Assembly: GCA_016872125.1 (NCBI GenBank)
Contig: VHBD01000099.1
Span: 1 to 5,611, forward strand
Reading direction: 5' to 3'
DNA from: Sphingomonadales bacterium
GTDB taxonomy: Bacteria; Bacteroidota; Bacteroidia; UBA7662
DNA: 5,611 bases
Position numbers and translations under genes: made by a program. Positions 1-5,611 of this stretch are shown here, one piece after another (position 1 is the first letter of the stretch; each line of letters starts with the position of its first letter). The notes below the pieces were generated by a model, which worked only from the letters and a program-made list of their open reading frames with translations, searched no databases and had not been told where the DNA came from.

Positions 1-1634
1 TGCGCCATCGGTACGAAGCCAATTTCGTTCCATGAACGCTGAATTTCCATCAAGACCGACATGTCCTGCGATGTATCCCCGGAGCTGGTGTAGGTATTCA
101 ATCTTTCGACCAAGGCTTTTTTGCGTTCGAGGTTCTCAGCTTGTTTGTTTTTTTCGTCGGAGAAGAAGGAGTTCTTGGCTTGGAAAAAAGTATCGCAGGC
201 TTTACGAAACCGGTTCCAATACTTGTCCGAAAACTTACGGGGCAACGCCGGGGCATCTTTCCAGTTTTTTTGCAAGGCGGTTAAAGCCTGAGTTCCTGCT
301 TTCCAATCCGTGGACTGGCCCCAGGACTCGGCTTCTTTGCACCATAATTCACGTTGTTGCACTAATTCTTGCACTGCCGCTTTGGCGGCTTTGTAATGCT
401 GAAGGCGTGCGCCATAGAATTGATCCAGAGCGCCTTTAAATCGTTTCCACAAGGGTTCTTGTTGCTCTTTGGATATAGGGCCAGTTTGACGCCAATCTTG
501 TTGAAGCAGCTCGACCGTTTGGGTTAATTGACTCCAATTCGGCTTTTCTTCGGGCAAGGCTCTTACCAAAATTTCCAAATTTTCGCAGAGTTGTGTTTTG
601 AGGCGAAAATTCTCAGCGCGCAATGATTCAAGTTCTTCGAACTTACCCCTTCTGTTTTGGAAGATGCGATCCGAGGCATTTTTGAAACGCTCCCATACAC
701 TTTCCGATTGTGGGCGGGGTACGGGGCCGGTTGCTTTCCAATGCTCATGGAGGAGGGTTAGCCTGGAACCTGCCCTCAATACATCATTTTCCAAAAGCAA
801 TTGCTCGGCCTGCTCACAGAGCTGGATTTTGGTTTCCAAATTTCTGGCCAAGTCCAGTTCTTTGAGTTCGCGATTGATTCGCAAATTGTTATAGAACTTA
901 TCATGCAACAGGTGGTAGCGATTCCACAAACCTTGACGTTGTTCAGGGGGAACAGGACCGCAATCTTTCCAACGTTGCTGTATGCTTTTGAGTTGTTCGT
1001 TGACCCCGGCTTTGCCTTGTTCTTCTTGGTCAACCACTTGATGCAACTCGACGAGCAATGCCTCTTTGAGTGCCAAATTGGCTTGCAGTTTGGCCTCTTT
1101 CTCTTGCTTTTCTTGTTGCCTTTTGGTTTGGTAGCGTTGCCAAAGGTCTTGGTAAAGCAGAAAGAGGGGGCTTTGGGAAACCGGCACAAAGTCTTGGCTG
1201 GATTCGCCTTCCAAAAGTTCAAGTTCTTGTTGGGCCTTCAGTTTCTGAAACCAATGGTCCACCTGGGATTTGATTGCCTGAATTTTGCGATGCTCTTCCG
1301 ATAACTCCGACTTCTTGACCGAACCTCCCAAATGGGTGAGCAAAGCCTCCAAGTCCATTGCGCTGTAATCGGGAAGGATGGCCTCTTCAGCCTCCGCCAT
1401 CAAAGCCTCCACCAATTCGGTGGGCTCCTCTGCACTTAATTCCGATTCTGCATGCGGGATGATCACGGGAATTTCCGTCAAAGGTTCAATTGCCAATTCC
1501 GTAGCCTCAACAATCGACCCACTGTCCAAAGCAGATGCATCGGTAGGTTCGGAGGCCAAGCTACGTTTTTCTTGAACGTTGGACTCTTCCGAGGCCAAAG
1601 GGCTTTCCATGGGTTCGTTTTCCGAATGGTTCAT
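1..1634 (-). CDS. DUF349-repeat protein, N-terminal part (3' end beyond window)
   Basis: The frame is open from an ATG at 1634 to the left edge and gives 544 residues with no stop, so the C-terminus is missing. Residues 1-90 are acidic and low in complexity, probably disordered. Residues 91-200 are helical and charged, ending in a Gln/Lys/Glu-rich stretch at about 168-190 that looks like a coiled coil. After that come DUF349 units (PF03993, known for conserved Trp and Pro motifs): W222-K-D-C-G-P-V-P, W299-K-A-T-G-P-V-P, W381-R-Q-T-G-P-I-S, a divergent W458-K-D-A-P-A-L-P, and the start of a fifth, W535-N-E-I-G-F-V-P. In the first four units a second Trp lies 15 residues on (W237, W314, W396, W473), followed by F/Y and basic residues. 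There is no signal peptide or membrane segment, so it should be cytoplasmic. The function is unknown. The first Met was chosen; Met9 is an alternative. No spaced Shine-Dalgarno is visible. It is transcribed divergently from the HMG-CoA lyase gene. Confidence 0.93.
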   Translation of the reverse strand, partial: MNHSENEPMESPLASEESNVQEKRSLASEPTDASALDSGSIVEATELAIEPLTEIPVIIPHAESELSAEEPTELVEALMAEAEEAILPDYSAMDLEALLTHLGGSVKKSELSEEHRKIQAIKSQVDHWFQKLKAQQELELLEGESSQDFVPVSQSPLFLLYQDLWQRYQTKRQQEKQEKEAKLQANLALKEALLVELHQVVDQEEQGKAGVNEQLKSIQQRWKDCGPVPPEQRQGLWNRYHLLHDKFYNNLRINRELKELDLARNLETKIQLCEQAEQLLLENDVLRAGSRLTLLHEHWKATGPVPRPQSESVWERFKNASDRIFQNRRGKFEELESLRAENFRLKTQLCENLEILVRALPEEKPNWSQLTQTVELLQQDWRQTGPISKEQQEPLWKRFKGALDQFYGARLQHYKAAKAAVQELVQQRELWCKEAESWGQSTDWKAGTQALTALQKNWKDAPALPRKFSDKYWNRFRKACDTFFQAKNSFFSDEKNKQAENLERKKALVERLNTYTSSGDTSQDMSVLMEIQRSWNEIGFVPMA

Positions 1635-1722
1635 CTCTGCGGTGCTAAGGTGTACTTTAGGGCATGCAAATTAAAGGTCTAGTCAGGACAAATCCCATAC
1701 CAAGGCCCTCCAAAACAAAGGA
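1635..1722. promoter_or_regulatory. Divergent intergenic region with weak Bacteroidota-type -7 elements
   Basis: This 88-bp gap separates two genes that point away from each other, so it must hold both promoters unless transcription starts inside a gene. On the minus strand TTAATTTG (1674-1667) matches the Bacteroidota -7 consensus TAnnTTTG in five of its six defined positions, and would give a leader of about 30 nt for the DUF349 gene. On the plus strand TACTTTAG (1653-1660) also matches five of six and would give a leader of about 55 nt for the lyase gene. Neither has a TTTG at the expected 17-23 bp upstream distance, so both assignments are weak. Confidence 0.25.
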
Positions 1723-2592
1723 ATGACGCAAAAGCAATACCGATTGGTGGAATGCCCCCGCGATGCGATGCAGGGTTTGCGGCATTGGGTTCCTACCGAG
1801 GAGAAAATAGCTTATTTGCAGGCCCTGTTGGAAGTGGGATTCGATGTTTTGGACGCCTGTTCCTTTGTATCCCCTAAGGCTATACCCCAAATGAAAGACA
1901 GCTCCGAGGTGCTTAGTGCCTTGGATTATTCGAAGACAGCGACCCGCATTTCGGTCGTGGTGGCCAATGATCAAGGATACGCAGATGCCTTGCTTCATTC
2001 GGCGGTGCATCGAATTGGTTTCCCTCTGTCTGTCAGCGAAACTTTTCAGCAACGCAATACCCACAGGTCAATACAGGAAGCTATGGATATGATAAAGCCC
2101 TGGTCCGCCATGGCTGAAAGTGCTGGAAAAGACTTTATGGTGTACTTGTCCATGGGGTTTGGGAATCCTTACGGCGATCCCTATTCCGTAGAGAATGTCC
2201 TGGTTTTGGTCCAAAATCTGGTGGAAATGGGCGTTGAGGATATTGCCCTCAGTGATACCGTCGGTTTGGCCTTACCCCACGAAATTGAGGCGGTTTACCA
2301 AGCAGTTCGGGAGCAGTATCCCGGTATGAACCTGGGATTGCATTTGCATGCTCATCCATCCCTAGCAGAAGGTAAAATGCTCGCAGCCTTGGATAGTGGA
2401 TGCGAATGGGTAGAAGGGGCCTTGTTGGGATACGGTGGTTGCCCGATGGCCAATGACGAAATGGTGGGCAATATTCCTTCGGAATTATGGATTCAACTGT
2501 TGCAATCCAAGGGAATCAAACTGAAAATTAACCAGGAGGCCCTGCACCGAGCTCAATGGATGGCCACCGGACTTTTCTCCAAATACCACTAA
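1723..2592 (+). CDS. Hydroxymethylglutaryl-CoA lyase
   Basis: This 289-residue protein is a complete cytoplasmic lyase of the HMGL-like (DRE-TIM type) TIM-barrel family. It should split (S)-3-hydroxy-3-methylglutaryl-CoA into acetyl-CoA and acetoacetate, the last step of leucine breakdown. The N-terminal ECPRDAMQ (residues 10-17) supplies the catalytic Arg13 and the metal ligand Asp14. SFVSPKAIPQM (47-57) is a hallmark of the enzyme. GFGNPYGDP (145-153) and SDTVG (177-181) follow. His207 and His209 in HLH are the metal-binding pair, Cys240 in GGCPMA is the loop cysteine, and Asn250 in GN is the last metal ligand. Compared with the human enzyme, HCHDT is replaced by HLHAH and the stretch from Cys to the Asn ligand is one residue longer; I recall a similar form in other Bacteroidota. 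The ATG is the first possible start after an in-frame stop at 1672-1674. The AAAGGA just before it is too close to act as a normal ribosome site. Members of this superfamily can act on related acyl-CoAs, so the exact substrate is inferred. Confidence 0.93.
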   Translation: MTQKQYRLVECPRDAMQGLRHWVPTEEKIAYLQALLEVGFDVLDACSFVSPKAIPQMKDSSEVLSALDYSKTATRISVVVANDQGYADALLHSAVHRIGFPLSVSETFQQRNTHRSIQEAMDMIKPWSAMAESAGKDFMVYLSMGFGNPYGDPYSVENVLVLVQNLVEMGVEDIALSDTVGLALPHEIEAVYQAVREQYPGMNLGLHLHAHPSLAEGKMLAALDSGCEWVEGALLGYGGCPMANDEMVGNIPSELWIQLLQSKGIKLKINQEALHRAQWMATGLFSKYH

Positions 2593-2596
2593 GGGC

Positions 2597-2615
2597 CAAG
2601 GAGGTACCTGCCTTG
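2597..2615. terminator. Possible 3' hairpin between convergent genes
   Basis: A 7-bp stem with a GTAC loop and one bulged G begins five bases after the lyase stop codon (CAAGGAG pairing with CTGCCTTG). No T-run follows it on either strand, so it is not a textbook intrinsic terminator. It could still protect 3' ends or help release. It lies between two convergent genes whose transcripts both have to end near here. Confidence 0.3.
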
Positions 2616-2620
2616 CTAAC

Positions 2621-2656
2621 GCGCTTAAACCGTTAGGGGCGCTTAAGCCATTAGGG
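2621..2656. repeat. Two-copy 18-bp tandem repeat spanning the dehydrogenase stop codon
   Basis: Copy 1 (2621-2638, GCGCTTAAACCGTTAGGG) is followed directly by copy 2 (2639-2656, GCGCTTAAGCCATTAGGG). They agree at 16 of 18 positions, differing at repeat positions 9 and 12. Copy 2 contains the last codons and the TAA stop of the alcohol dehydrogenase on the minus strand. Copy 1 lies just outside the gene and keeps the same reading register, with its own in-frame TAA. Confidence 0.85.
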
Positions 2657-3839
2657 CCAGGATGCGGCGATGATCGGGTTCTTGAATATCGAAATAATTG
2701 CCGGTGGCTTTGTGCTTGACCAAGGCTTCCAAAATGATTGAATGCGTCTCGGGGCCAAGATTCATTTGACTTAAACGGGTGGGTGTACCAATCGCTTCAA
2801 AAAAGGCCTCCAGTAGATTCACAAAGGGTATGGTCGAGCCCTCATGACCAGCATTTTGAAGCAAAGAGGCCAGTTCCGGAATTTCGAACATGGAGGGCAG
2901 ACAAGCCCGCTCCAAGGCCTCCAATTTGGGAAGGAAAGCCGGTCCAAAATGACGAATCCATGCCGGATAAACAATGGATAGCCCGGCACCGTGAGCGATA
3001 TCGAAGAGGGCCGACAGCACATGTTCCACGGAATGTACCCCAAAGTCACCCCTTCTTTTGCCCGCAATAAGCGTGCCGTTGAGCGCTACGGTGGAGAGCC
3101 AAAGGACTTGCTGCCTGGCTTCGGCATCGTTTCCGTTTCGAACCGCCTTGTAGCCCCAATGCATGGCCTCTCGAATCACTTGAGCCGCAAAAGCGTCGGA
3201 TAATGGGGAGAAATCCGGCGAAAAGTATTGCTCAAGCGTGTGGGCCATCAAATCGGCCACCCCGTATGCCGTGTAATGGGCAGGAACGGTATGGGTCAGG
3301 AGGGGATCCAAGTACGAGATTTTGGGAAAAAGATGCTCATTGCCCCAACCACGCTTCTGCCCGGTGGCATTGTTCTGCAGAACCGTGGCTCGGTTCATCT
3401 CCGTACCCGTTGCCGCCAAGGTTAATACCACGTACAACGGCAAGGCCTTGGATGGTTTGGCCGCTTCCCCCGCATAAAAATCCCAAACGGAATGCTCGAC
3501 ATAAGCTCCAGCAGCCACGGCCTTGGCCGTGTCAATGACCGACCCGCCTCCAACGGCCAAGAGCGCATCCGCCTTCATGGCCTTGGCCCTTTGAACTGCG
3601 CGGTCTGCATCTTCGTAAATCGGGTTGGGCCGAATTCCTTCGAAAATTTCCCAAGACAAGCCGGCCTTGAGCAGTTGAGCCTCTATACGGTCCAACAAAC
3701 CGCTTCGACGAGCCGATCCTTGCCCCAGCAAGATCAAAACCGATTGATGGCCTTCTTCGGCCAGATCTTGACCGACGTTATCCACCGTTCCTGGGCCAAA
3801 CTTGAGCCGTACGGGATTGTAAACAGTGAAGTTTTCCAT
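2643..3839 (-). CDS. Iron-containing alcohol dehydrogenase (YqhD/butanol dehydrogenase type)
   Basis: This 398-residue protein is a group III metal-dependent alcohol dehydrogenase, expected to interconvert aldehydes and alcohols with NAD(P)(H) in the cytoplasm. It opens with ENFTVYNPVRLKFGPG, the usual N-terminal strand of the family. GQGS (39-42) matches the GGGS nucleotide loop of E. coli YqhD, which leans towards NADPH. GGGSVIDTAK (97-106) is the dinucleotide pyrophosphate loop. LTLAATGTEMN (139-149) follows. The four metal ligands are all present: Asp196 and His200 in ADLMAHTLEQY, His273 in VEHVL, and His283 in IAHGAGL. Length matches YqhD (about 387). The frame extends upstream to a GTG at 3905, but the ATG at 3839 is chosen because homology starts there and because a promoter-like -7 box overlaps the GTG. 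There is no clear Shine-Dalgarno. The physiological substrate cannot be read from the sequence, and the neighbours give no hint. The metal could be Fe or Zn. Confidence 0.93.
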   Translation of the reverse strand: MENFTVYNPVRLKFGPGTVDNVGQDLAEEGHQSVLILLGQGSARRSGLLDRIEAQLLKAGLSWEIFEGIRPNPIYEDADRAVQRAKAMKADALLAVGGGSVIDTAKAVAAGAYVEHSVWDFYAGEAAKPSKALPLYVVLTLAATGTEMNRATVLQNNATGQKRGWGNEHLFPKISYLDPLLTHTVPAHYTAYGVADLMAHTLEQYFSPDFSPLSDAFAAQVIREAMHWGYKAVRNGNDAEARQQVLWLSTVALNGTLIAGKRRGDFGVHSVEHVLSALFDIAHGAGLSIVYPAWIRHFGPAFLPKLEALERACLPSMFEIPELASLLQNAGHEGSTIPFVNLLEAFFEAIGTPTRLSQMNLGPETHSIILEALVKHKATGNYFDIQEPDHRRILALMA

Positions 3840-3864
3840 GGTCAAAATTTTGGTCAGAACTTGG

Positions 3865-3896
3865 TTTGAGGCGTTATTTGAGGCGGCATATTCTTG
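3865..3896 (+). promoter_or_regulatory. Putative Bacteroidota-type promoter for the YhhQ-family gene
   Basis: TTTG at 3865-3868 is separated by 20 bp from TATTCTTG at 3889-3896. The Bacteroidota consensus is TTTG, a spacer of about 17-23, then TAnnTTTG. The spacing fits and only one defined position differs (C for T). Transcription would start near 3900, leaving a leader of about 20 nt before the ATG at 3920, too short for a preQ1 riboswitch. Confidence 0.45.
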
Positions 3897-3904
3897 CAGA
3901 TGCA

Positions 3905-3912
3905 CAAAAGTA
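3905..3912 (-). promoter_or_regulatory. Putative -7 element for the alcohol dehydrogenase gene
   Basis: Read on the minus strand, TACTTTTG is an exact match to the Bacteroidota -7 consensus TAnnTTTG. It would give a leader of about 60 nt to the ATG at 3839. No TTTG lies at the expected upstream distance, which would fall inside the first codons of the YhhQ-family gene. The element overlaps the alternative GTG start at 3905, which argues against that start. Confidence 0.3.
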
Positions 3913-3919
3913 ATCTTGG

Positions 3920-4687
3920 ATGAAGACCTCGGTTGATTCTTGGCCCTTACCCAAAATCAGGCTCTTTCTGATTTTGGGATTTGTTTTCTTGACCAATGCT
4001 TTGCTTGCCGAGTTCATCGGGGTCAAAATCTTCTCCCTCAATAGCCTTTTGGGAATTGATAATCAAGGAAATACTCTTGAATTTAACCTGACGGCCGGGG
4101 TATTGTTATGGCCAGTTGTTTTTGTGATGACGGATCTCATCAATGAATACTATGGGCACAAAGTGGTTTTGATTTTTTCGGCCTTGTCGGCTTTGTGCAT
4201 ACTCTATGCCTTTGGTATGGTTTATGGGAGCATCGCTTTGCCGCCGGCTGAATTTTGGCCAGGGTCCATGCAAGGGCGAGGTGTCGAGAACATGCAGACC
4301 GCATATGGAGCTGTCTTTGGGCAAGGCCTTTGGATCATTGCAGGCTCCATCACGGCGTTCTTGGTTGGTCAAATGGTGGATGTATGGGTTTTCCAGCGCA
4401 TCAAGCGGTTGACAGGGGAAGGCAAACTCTGGTTGAGGGCGACTGGATCCACGATGATTTCCCAGGGAATTGATTCGGTGGTGGTCTTGTACATAGCCTT
4501 TTACCTGGGTGCTGATTGGCCGCTGCAGAGGGTTCTGCAAATAGCCTTGTTGAACTATGCCTTTAAATGGGTCGCGGCTATGGCCATGACACCATTGATT
4601 TACCTCGTTCACCAACGCATTGAACGCTATTTGGGCCCGGAATTATCCGAGCAAATGCGTCAAGAGGCTTTGCTTGTGAAAAATTAA
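3920..4687 (+). CDS. yhhQ: Queuosine precursor transporter, YhhQ/QPTR (DUF165) family
   Basis: This 255-residue inner-membrane protein belongs to the family that imports queuosine precursors such as preQ0 or preQ1 for modification of the tRNA wobble base. Hydrophobic segments lie at about residues 13-33, 57-73, 82-104, 131-153, 183-197 and 205-229, so about six helices. Family signatures are TNALLAEFIGVK (25-36), FNLTAGVLLWPVVFVMTDLINEYYG (55-79, with the DxINEYYG motif), GSITAFLVGQMVDVWVFQ (142-159) and LWLRATGSTMISQGIDS (170-186). The start is secure: an in-frame TAA lies at 3911-3913, two codons before the ATG at 3920. No Shine-Dalgarno is seen. It is divergent from the alcohol dehydrogenase gene and convergent with the isocitrate dehydrogenase gene, 15 bp away. 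No queuosine-synthesis gene is in the window. Which precursor it carries (preQ0, preQ1, queuine or queuosine) cannot be read from the sequence. Confidence 0.9.
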   Translation: MKTSVDSWPLPKIRLFLILGFVFLTNALLAEFIGVKIFSLNSLLGIDNQGNTLEFNLTAGVLLWPVVFVMTDLINEYYGHKVVLIFSALSALCILYAFGMVYGSIALPPAEFWPGSMQGRGVENMQTAYGAVFGQGLWIIAGSITAFLVGQMVDVWVFQRIKRLTGEGKLWLRATGSTMISQGIDSVVVLYIAFYLGADWPLQRVLQIALLNYAFKWVAAMAMTPLIYLVHQRIERYLGPELSEQMRQEALLVKN

Positions 4688-4702
4688 AAAATCGGACAGG
4701 AA

Positions 4703-5611
4703 TTAGTCGTTTTGCCGCTTGGCCCGAAGGCGTTGATCCAAGCGACCCAAAAATTCATCGGTGTAGAGGTAATGTTCACCGTGGTGAACCTGGTTACCGT
4801 GAATGCAGACGGCCAAATCCTTGGTCATTTCACTGGCTTCTACCGCCTCAATGCAAACAGATTCCAGCTGGTTGCAGAAAGTGGCAAGTTCCTGATTACC
4901 ATCAATTTTGGCCCTGAATTCTAAACCTCTGGTCCAGGCAAAAATAGAAGCGATGGGGTTGGTGGAGGTCGGACGGCCTTTTTGATGCTCGCGGTAGTGT
5001 CTGGTCACGGTGCCGTGGGCGGCTTCGGCCTCCATGGTCAACCCATCGGGGGTGATCAAGGTGGACGTCATCAGACCCAGCGAACCAAAACCCTGGGCTA
5101 CGGTGTCGGATTGGACATCCCCATCGTAGTTCTTGCAGGCCCAGACAAATTCCCCGTGCCATTTGAGGGCGGAAGCCACCATGTCATCAATTAAGCGGTG
5201 TTCATACAAGGTGCCCTGGGCGTCCATGCGCTGCTTGAATTCCGCTTGGTAGATTTCTTCGAAGATGTCCTTGAAACGGCCGTCGTATTGTTTGAGAATG
5301 GTGTTTTTGGTGGATAAGTACAAGGGCCAACCTTTGAGCAAAGCCTGGTTAAAACAGGCCCGAGCAAAGCCTCGTATGGATTCTTCGGTATTGTACATGG
5401 CCATGGCCACACCGTTGCCTTGAAATTGGTAAACTTCCCATTCCTGGACCTGGCCATCCTGACCCTCAAAACGCATGCTCAATTTGCCCTGGCCCTGAAT
5501 CACCACGTCGGTGGCCCGGTACTGGTCTCCGAAGGCATGGCGACCAATGCAGATCGGGGCGGTCCAATTGGGTACCAATCGGGGAATATTTTGAATGACG
5601 ATAGGTTCGCG
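4703..5611 (-). CDS. icd: NADP-dependent isocitrate dehydrogenase, eukaryote-type (N-terminus beyond window)
   Basis: The frame runs from the right edge to a TAA at 4705-4703, giving the last 302 residues. The first visible residue aligns with Arg109 of human IDH1 (414 residues), so about 108 residues lie outside. An internal TTG at 5578 is not a true start. The enzyme decarboxylates isocitrate to 2-oxoglutarate in the TCA cycle and yields NADPH. Visible residues (window numbering, human equivalent in brackets): Arg1 (R109) and Arg24 in GRHAFGDQYRATD (R132) bind isocitrate; Lys102 in STKNTILK (K212), Asp142 in LIDDMV (D252), and Asp164 and Asp168 in YDGDVQSD (D275, D279) complete the active site and metal site. 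AEAAHGTVTRHY (195-206) carries the Arg-His pair that marks NADP use. STNPIASIFAWTRGL (216-230) is also diagnostic. The sequence is clearly of the dimeric eukaryote-like subfamily, not the E. coli Icd or the monomeric form. The gene is convergent with the YhhQ-family gene; its promoter lies outside the window. Confidence 0.96.
   Translation of the reverse strand, partial: REPIVIQNIPRLVPNWTAPICIGRHAFGDQYRATDVVIQGQGKLSMRFEGQDGQVQEWEVYQFQGNGVAMAMYNTEESIRGFARACFNQALLKGWPLYLSTKNTILKQYDGRFKDIFEEIYQAEFKQRMDAQGTLYEHRLIDDMVASALKWHGEFVWACKNYDGDVQSDTVAQGFGSLGLMTSTLITPDGLTMEAEAAHGTVTRHYREHQKGRPTSTNPIASIFAWTRGLEFRAKIDGNQELATFCNQLESVCIEAVEASEMTKDLAVCIHGNQVHHGEHYLYTDEFLGRLDQRLRAKRQND

Noticed and set aside
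32..439. Plus-strand frame of 135 codons at the left end
   Set aside because: It is antisense to the DUF349 repeats, has no recognisable domain and has biased, Arg/Cys-rich composition typical of a shadow frame.
801..1304. Plus-strand frame of 167 codons with hydrophobic, membrane-like stretches
   Set aside because: It is the antisense of the Gln/Glu/Lys-rich part of the DUF349 protein; such codons read backwards give Leu and Phe runs. The opposite strand has clear family repeats.
1657..2064. Minus-strand frame of 135 codons overlapping the lyase
   Set aside because: It lies almost entirely opposite the well-supported HMG-CoA lyase gene and shows no family features.
2633..2656. Two TTAGGG hexamers, as in telomeres
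   Set aside because: They are 12 bp apart, only two in number, and are explained by the 18-bp duplication.
3840..3919. preQ1 riboswitch before the transporter
   Set aside because: The predicted leader is about 20 nt, and I see no stem-loop and A-rich tail of the preQ1 type in the gap.
4106..4615. Minus-strand frame of 169 codons opposite the transporter
   Set aside because: The opposite strand encodes conserved YhhQ-family motifs; this frame is rich in His, Gln and Pro and resembles no known protein.
1..5611. Mobile element, CRISPR array, defence island or biosynthetic cluster
   Set aside because: No transposase, integrase, long inverted repeats, spaced repeats or cluster-type genes are seen; all five genes are of ordinary chromosomal families on alternating strands.

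Overview
The window looks like ordinary chromosome from a member of the Bacteroidota, possibly Flavobacteriales. The evidence is a long DUF349-repeat protein of the Bacteroidota type, an HMG-CoA lyase with the ECPRDAMQ and HLH signatures I associate with that phylum, a queuosine-precursor transporter closest to Bacteroidota forms, and putative promoters resembling the phylum's TTTG / TAnnTTTG consensus. None of the four visible starts has a well-spaced Shine-Dalgarno, which also fits. Base composition is roughly balanced, somewhat G+C-rich for a flavobacterium, and looks similar throughout. The genus cannot be told from this sequence.

Layout, left to right: (1) minus strand, 1-1634, the N-terminal 544 residues of a DUF349-repeat protein that runs off the left edge; (2) an 88-bp divergent intergenic region; (3) plus strand, 1723-2592, hydroxymethylglutaryl-CoA lyase; (4) a 50-bp convergent gap with a small hairpin and one copy of an 18-bp tandem repeat whose other copy overlaps the end of the next gene; (5) minus strand, 2643-3839, an iron-containing (YqhD/butanol-dehydrogenase type) alcohol dehydrogenase; (6) an 80-bp divergent promoter region; (7) plus strand, 3920-4687, a YhhQ/QPTR-family queuosine-precursor transporter; (8) a 15-bp convergent gap; (9) minus strand, 4703-5611, the C-terminal three quarters of a eukaryote-type NADP-dependent isocitrate dehydrogenase that runs off the right edge.

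The five genes alternate strictly in strand, so none is co-transcribed with a neighbour inside the window and there is no operon to suggest a shared pathway. Individually they serve branched-chain amino-acid/ketone metabolism (HMG-CoA lyase), the TCA cycle and NADPH supply (isocitrate dehydrogenase), aldehyde/alcohol redox (alcohol dehydrogenase), tRNA-modification precursor salvage (YhhQ) and an unknown role (DUF349). I see no mobile element, CRISPR array, tRNA, rRNA, defence system or secondary-metabolite cluster. I found no undescribed system here. The points most worth a second look are local: the duplicated 18 bp over the dehydrogenase stop codon, the altered active-site motifs of the lyase, the compact divergent promoter, and the regular architecture of the DUF349 protein.
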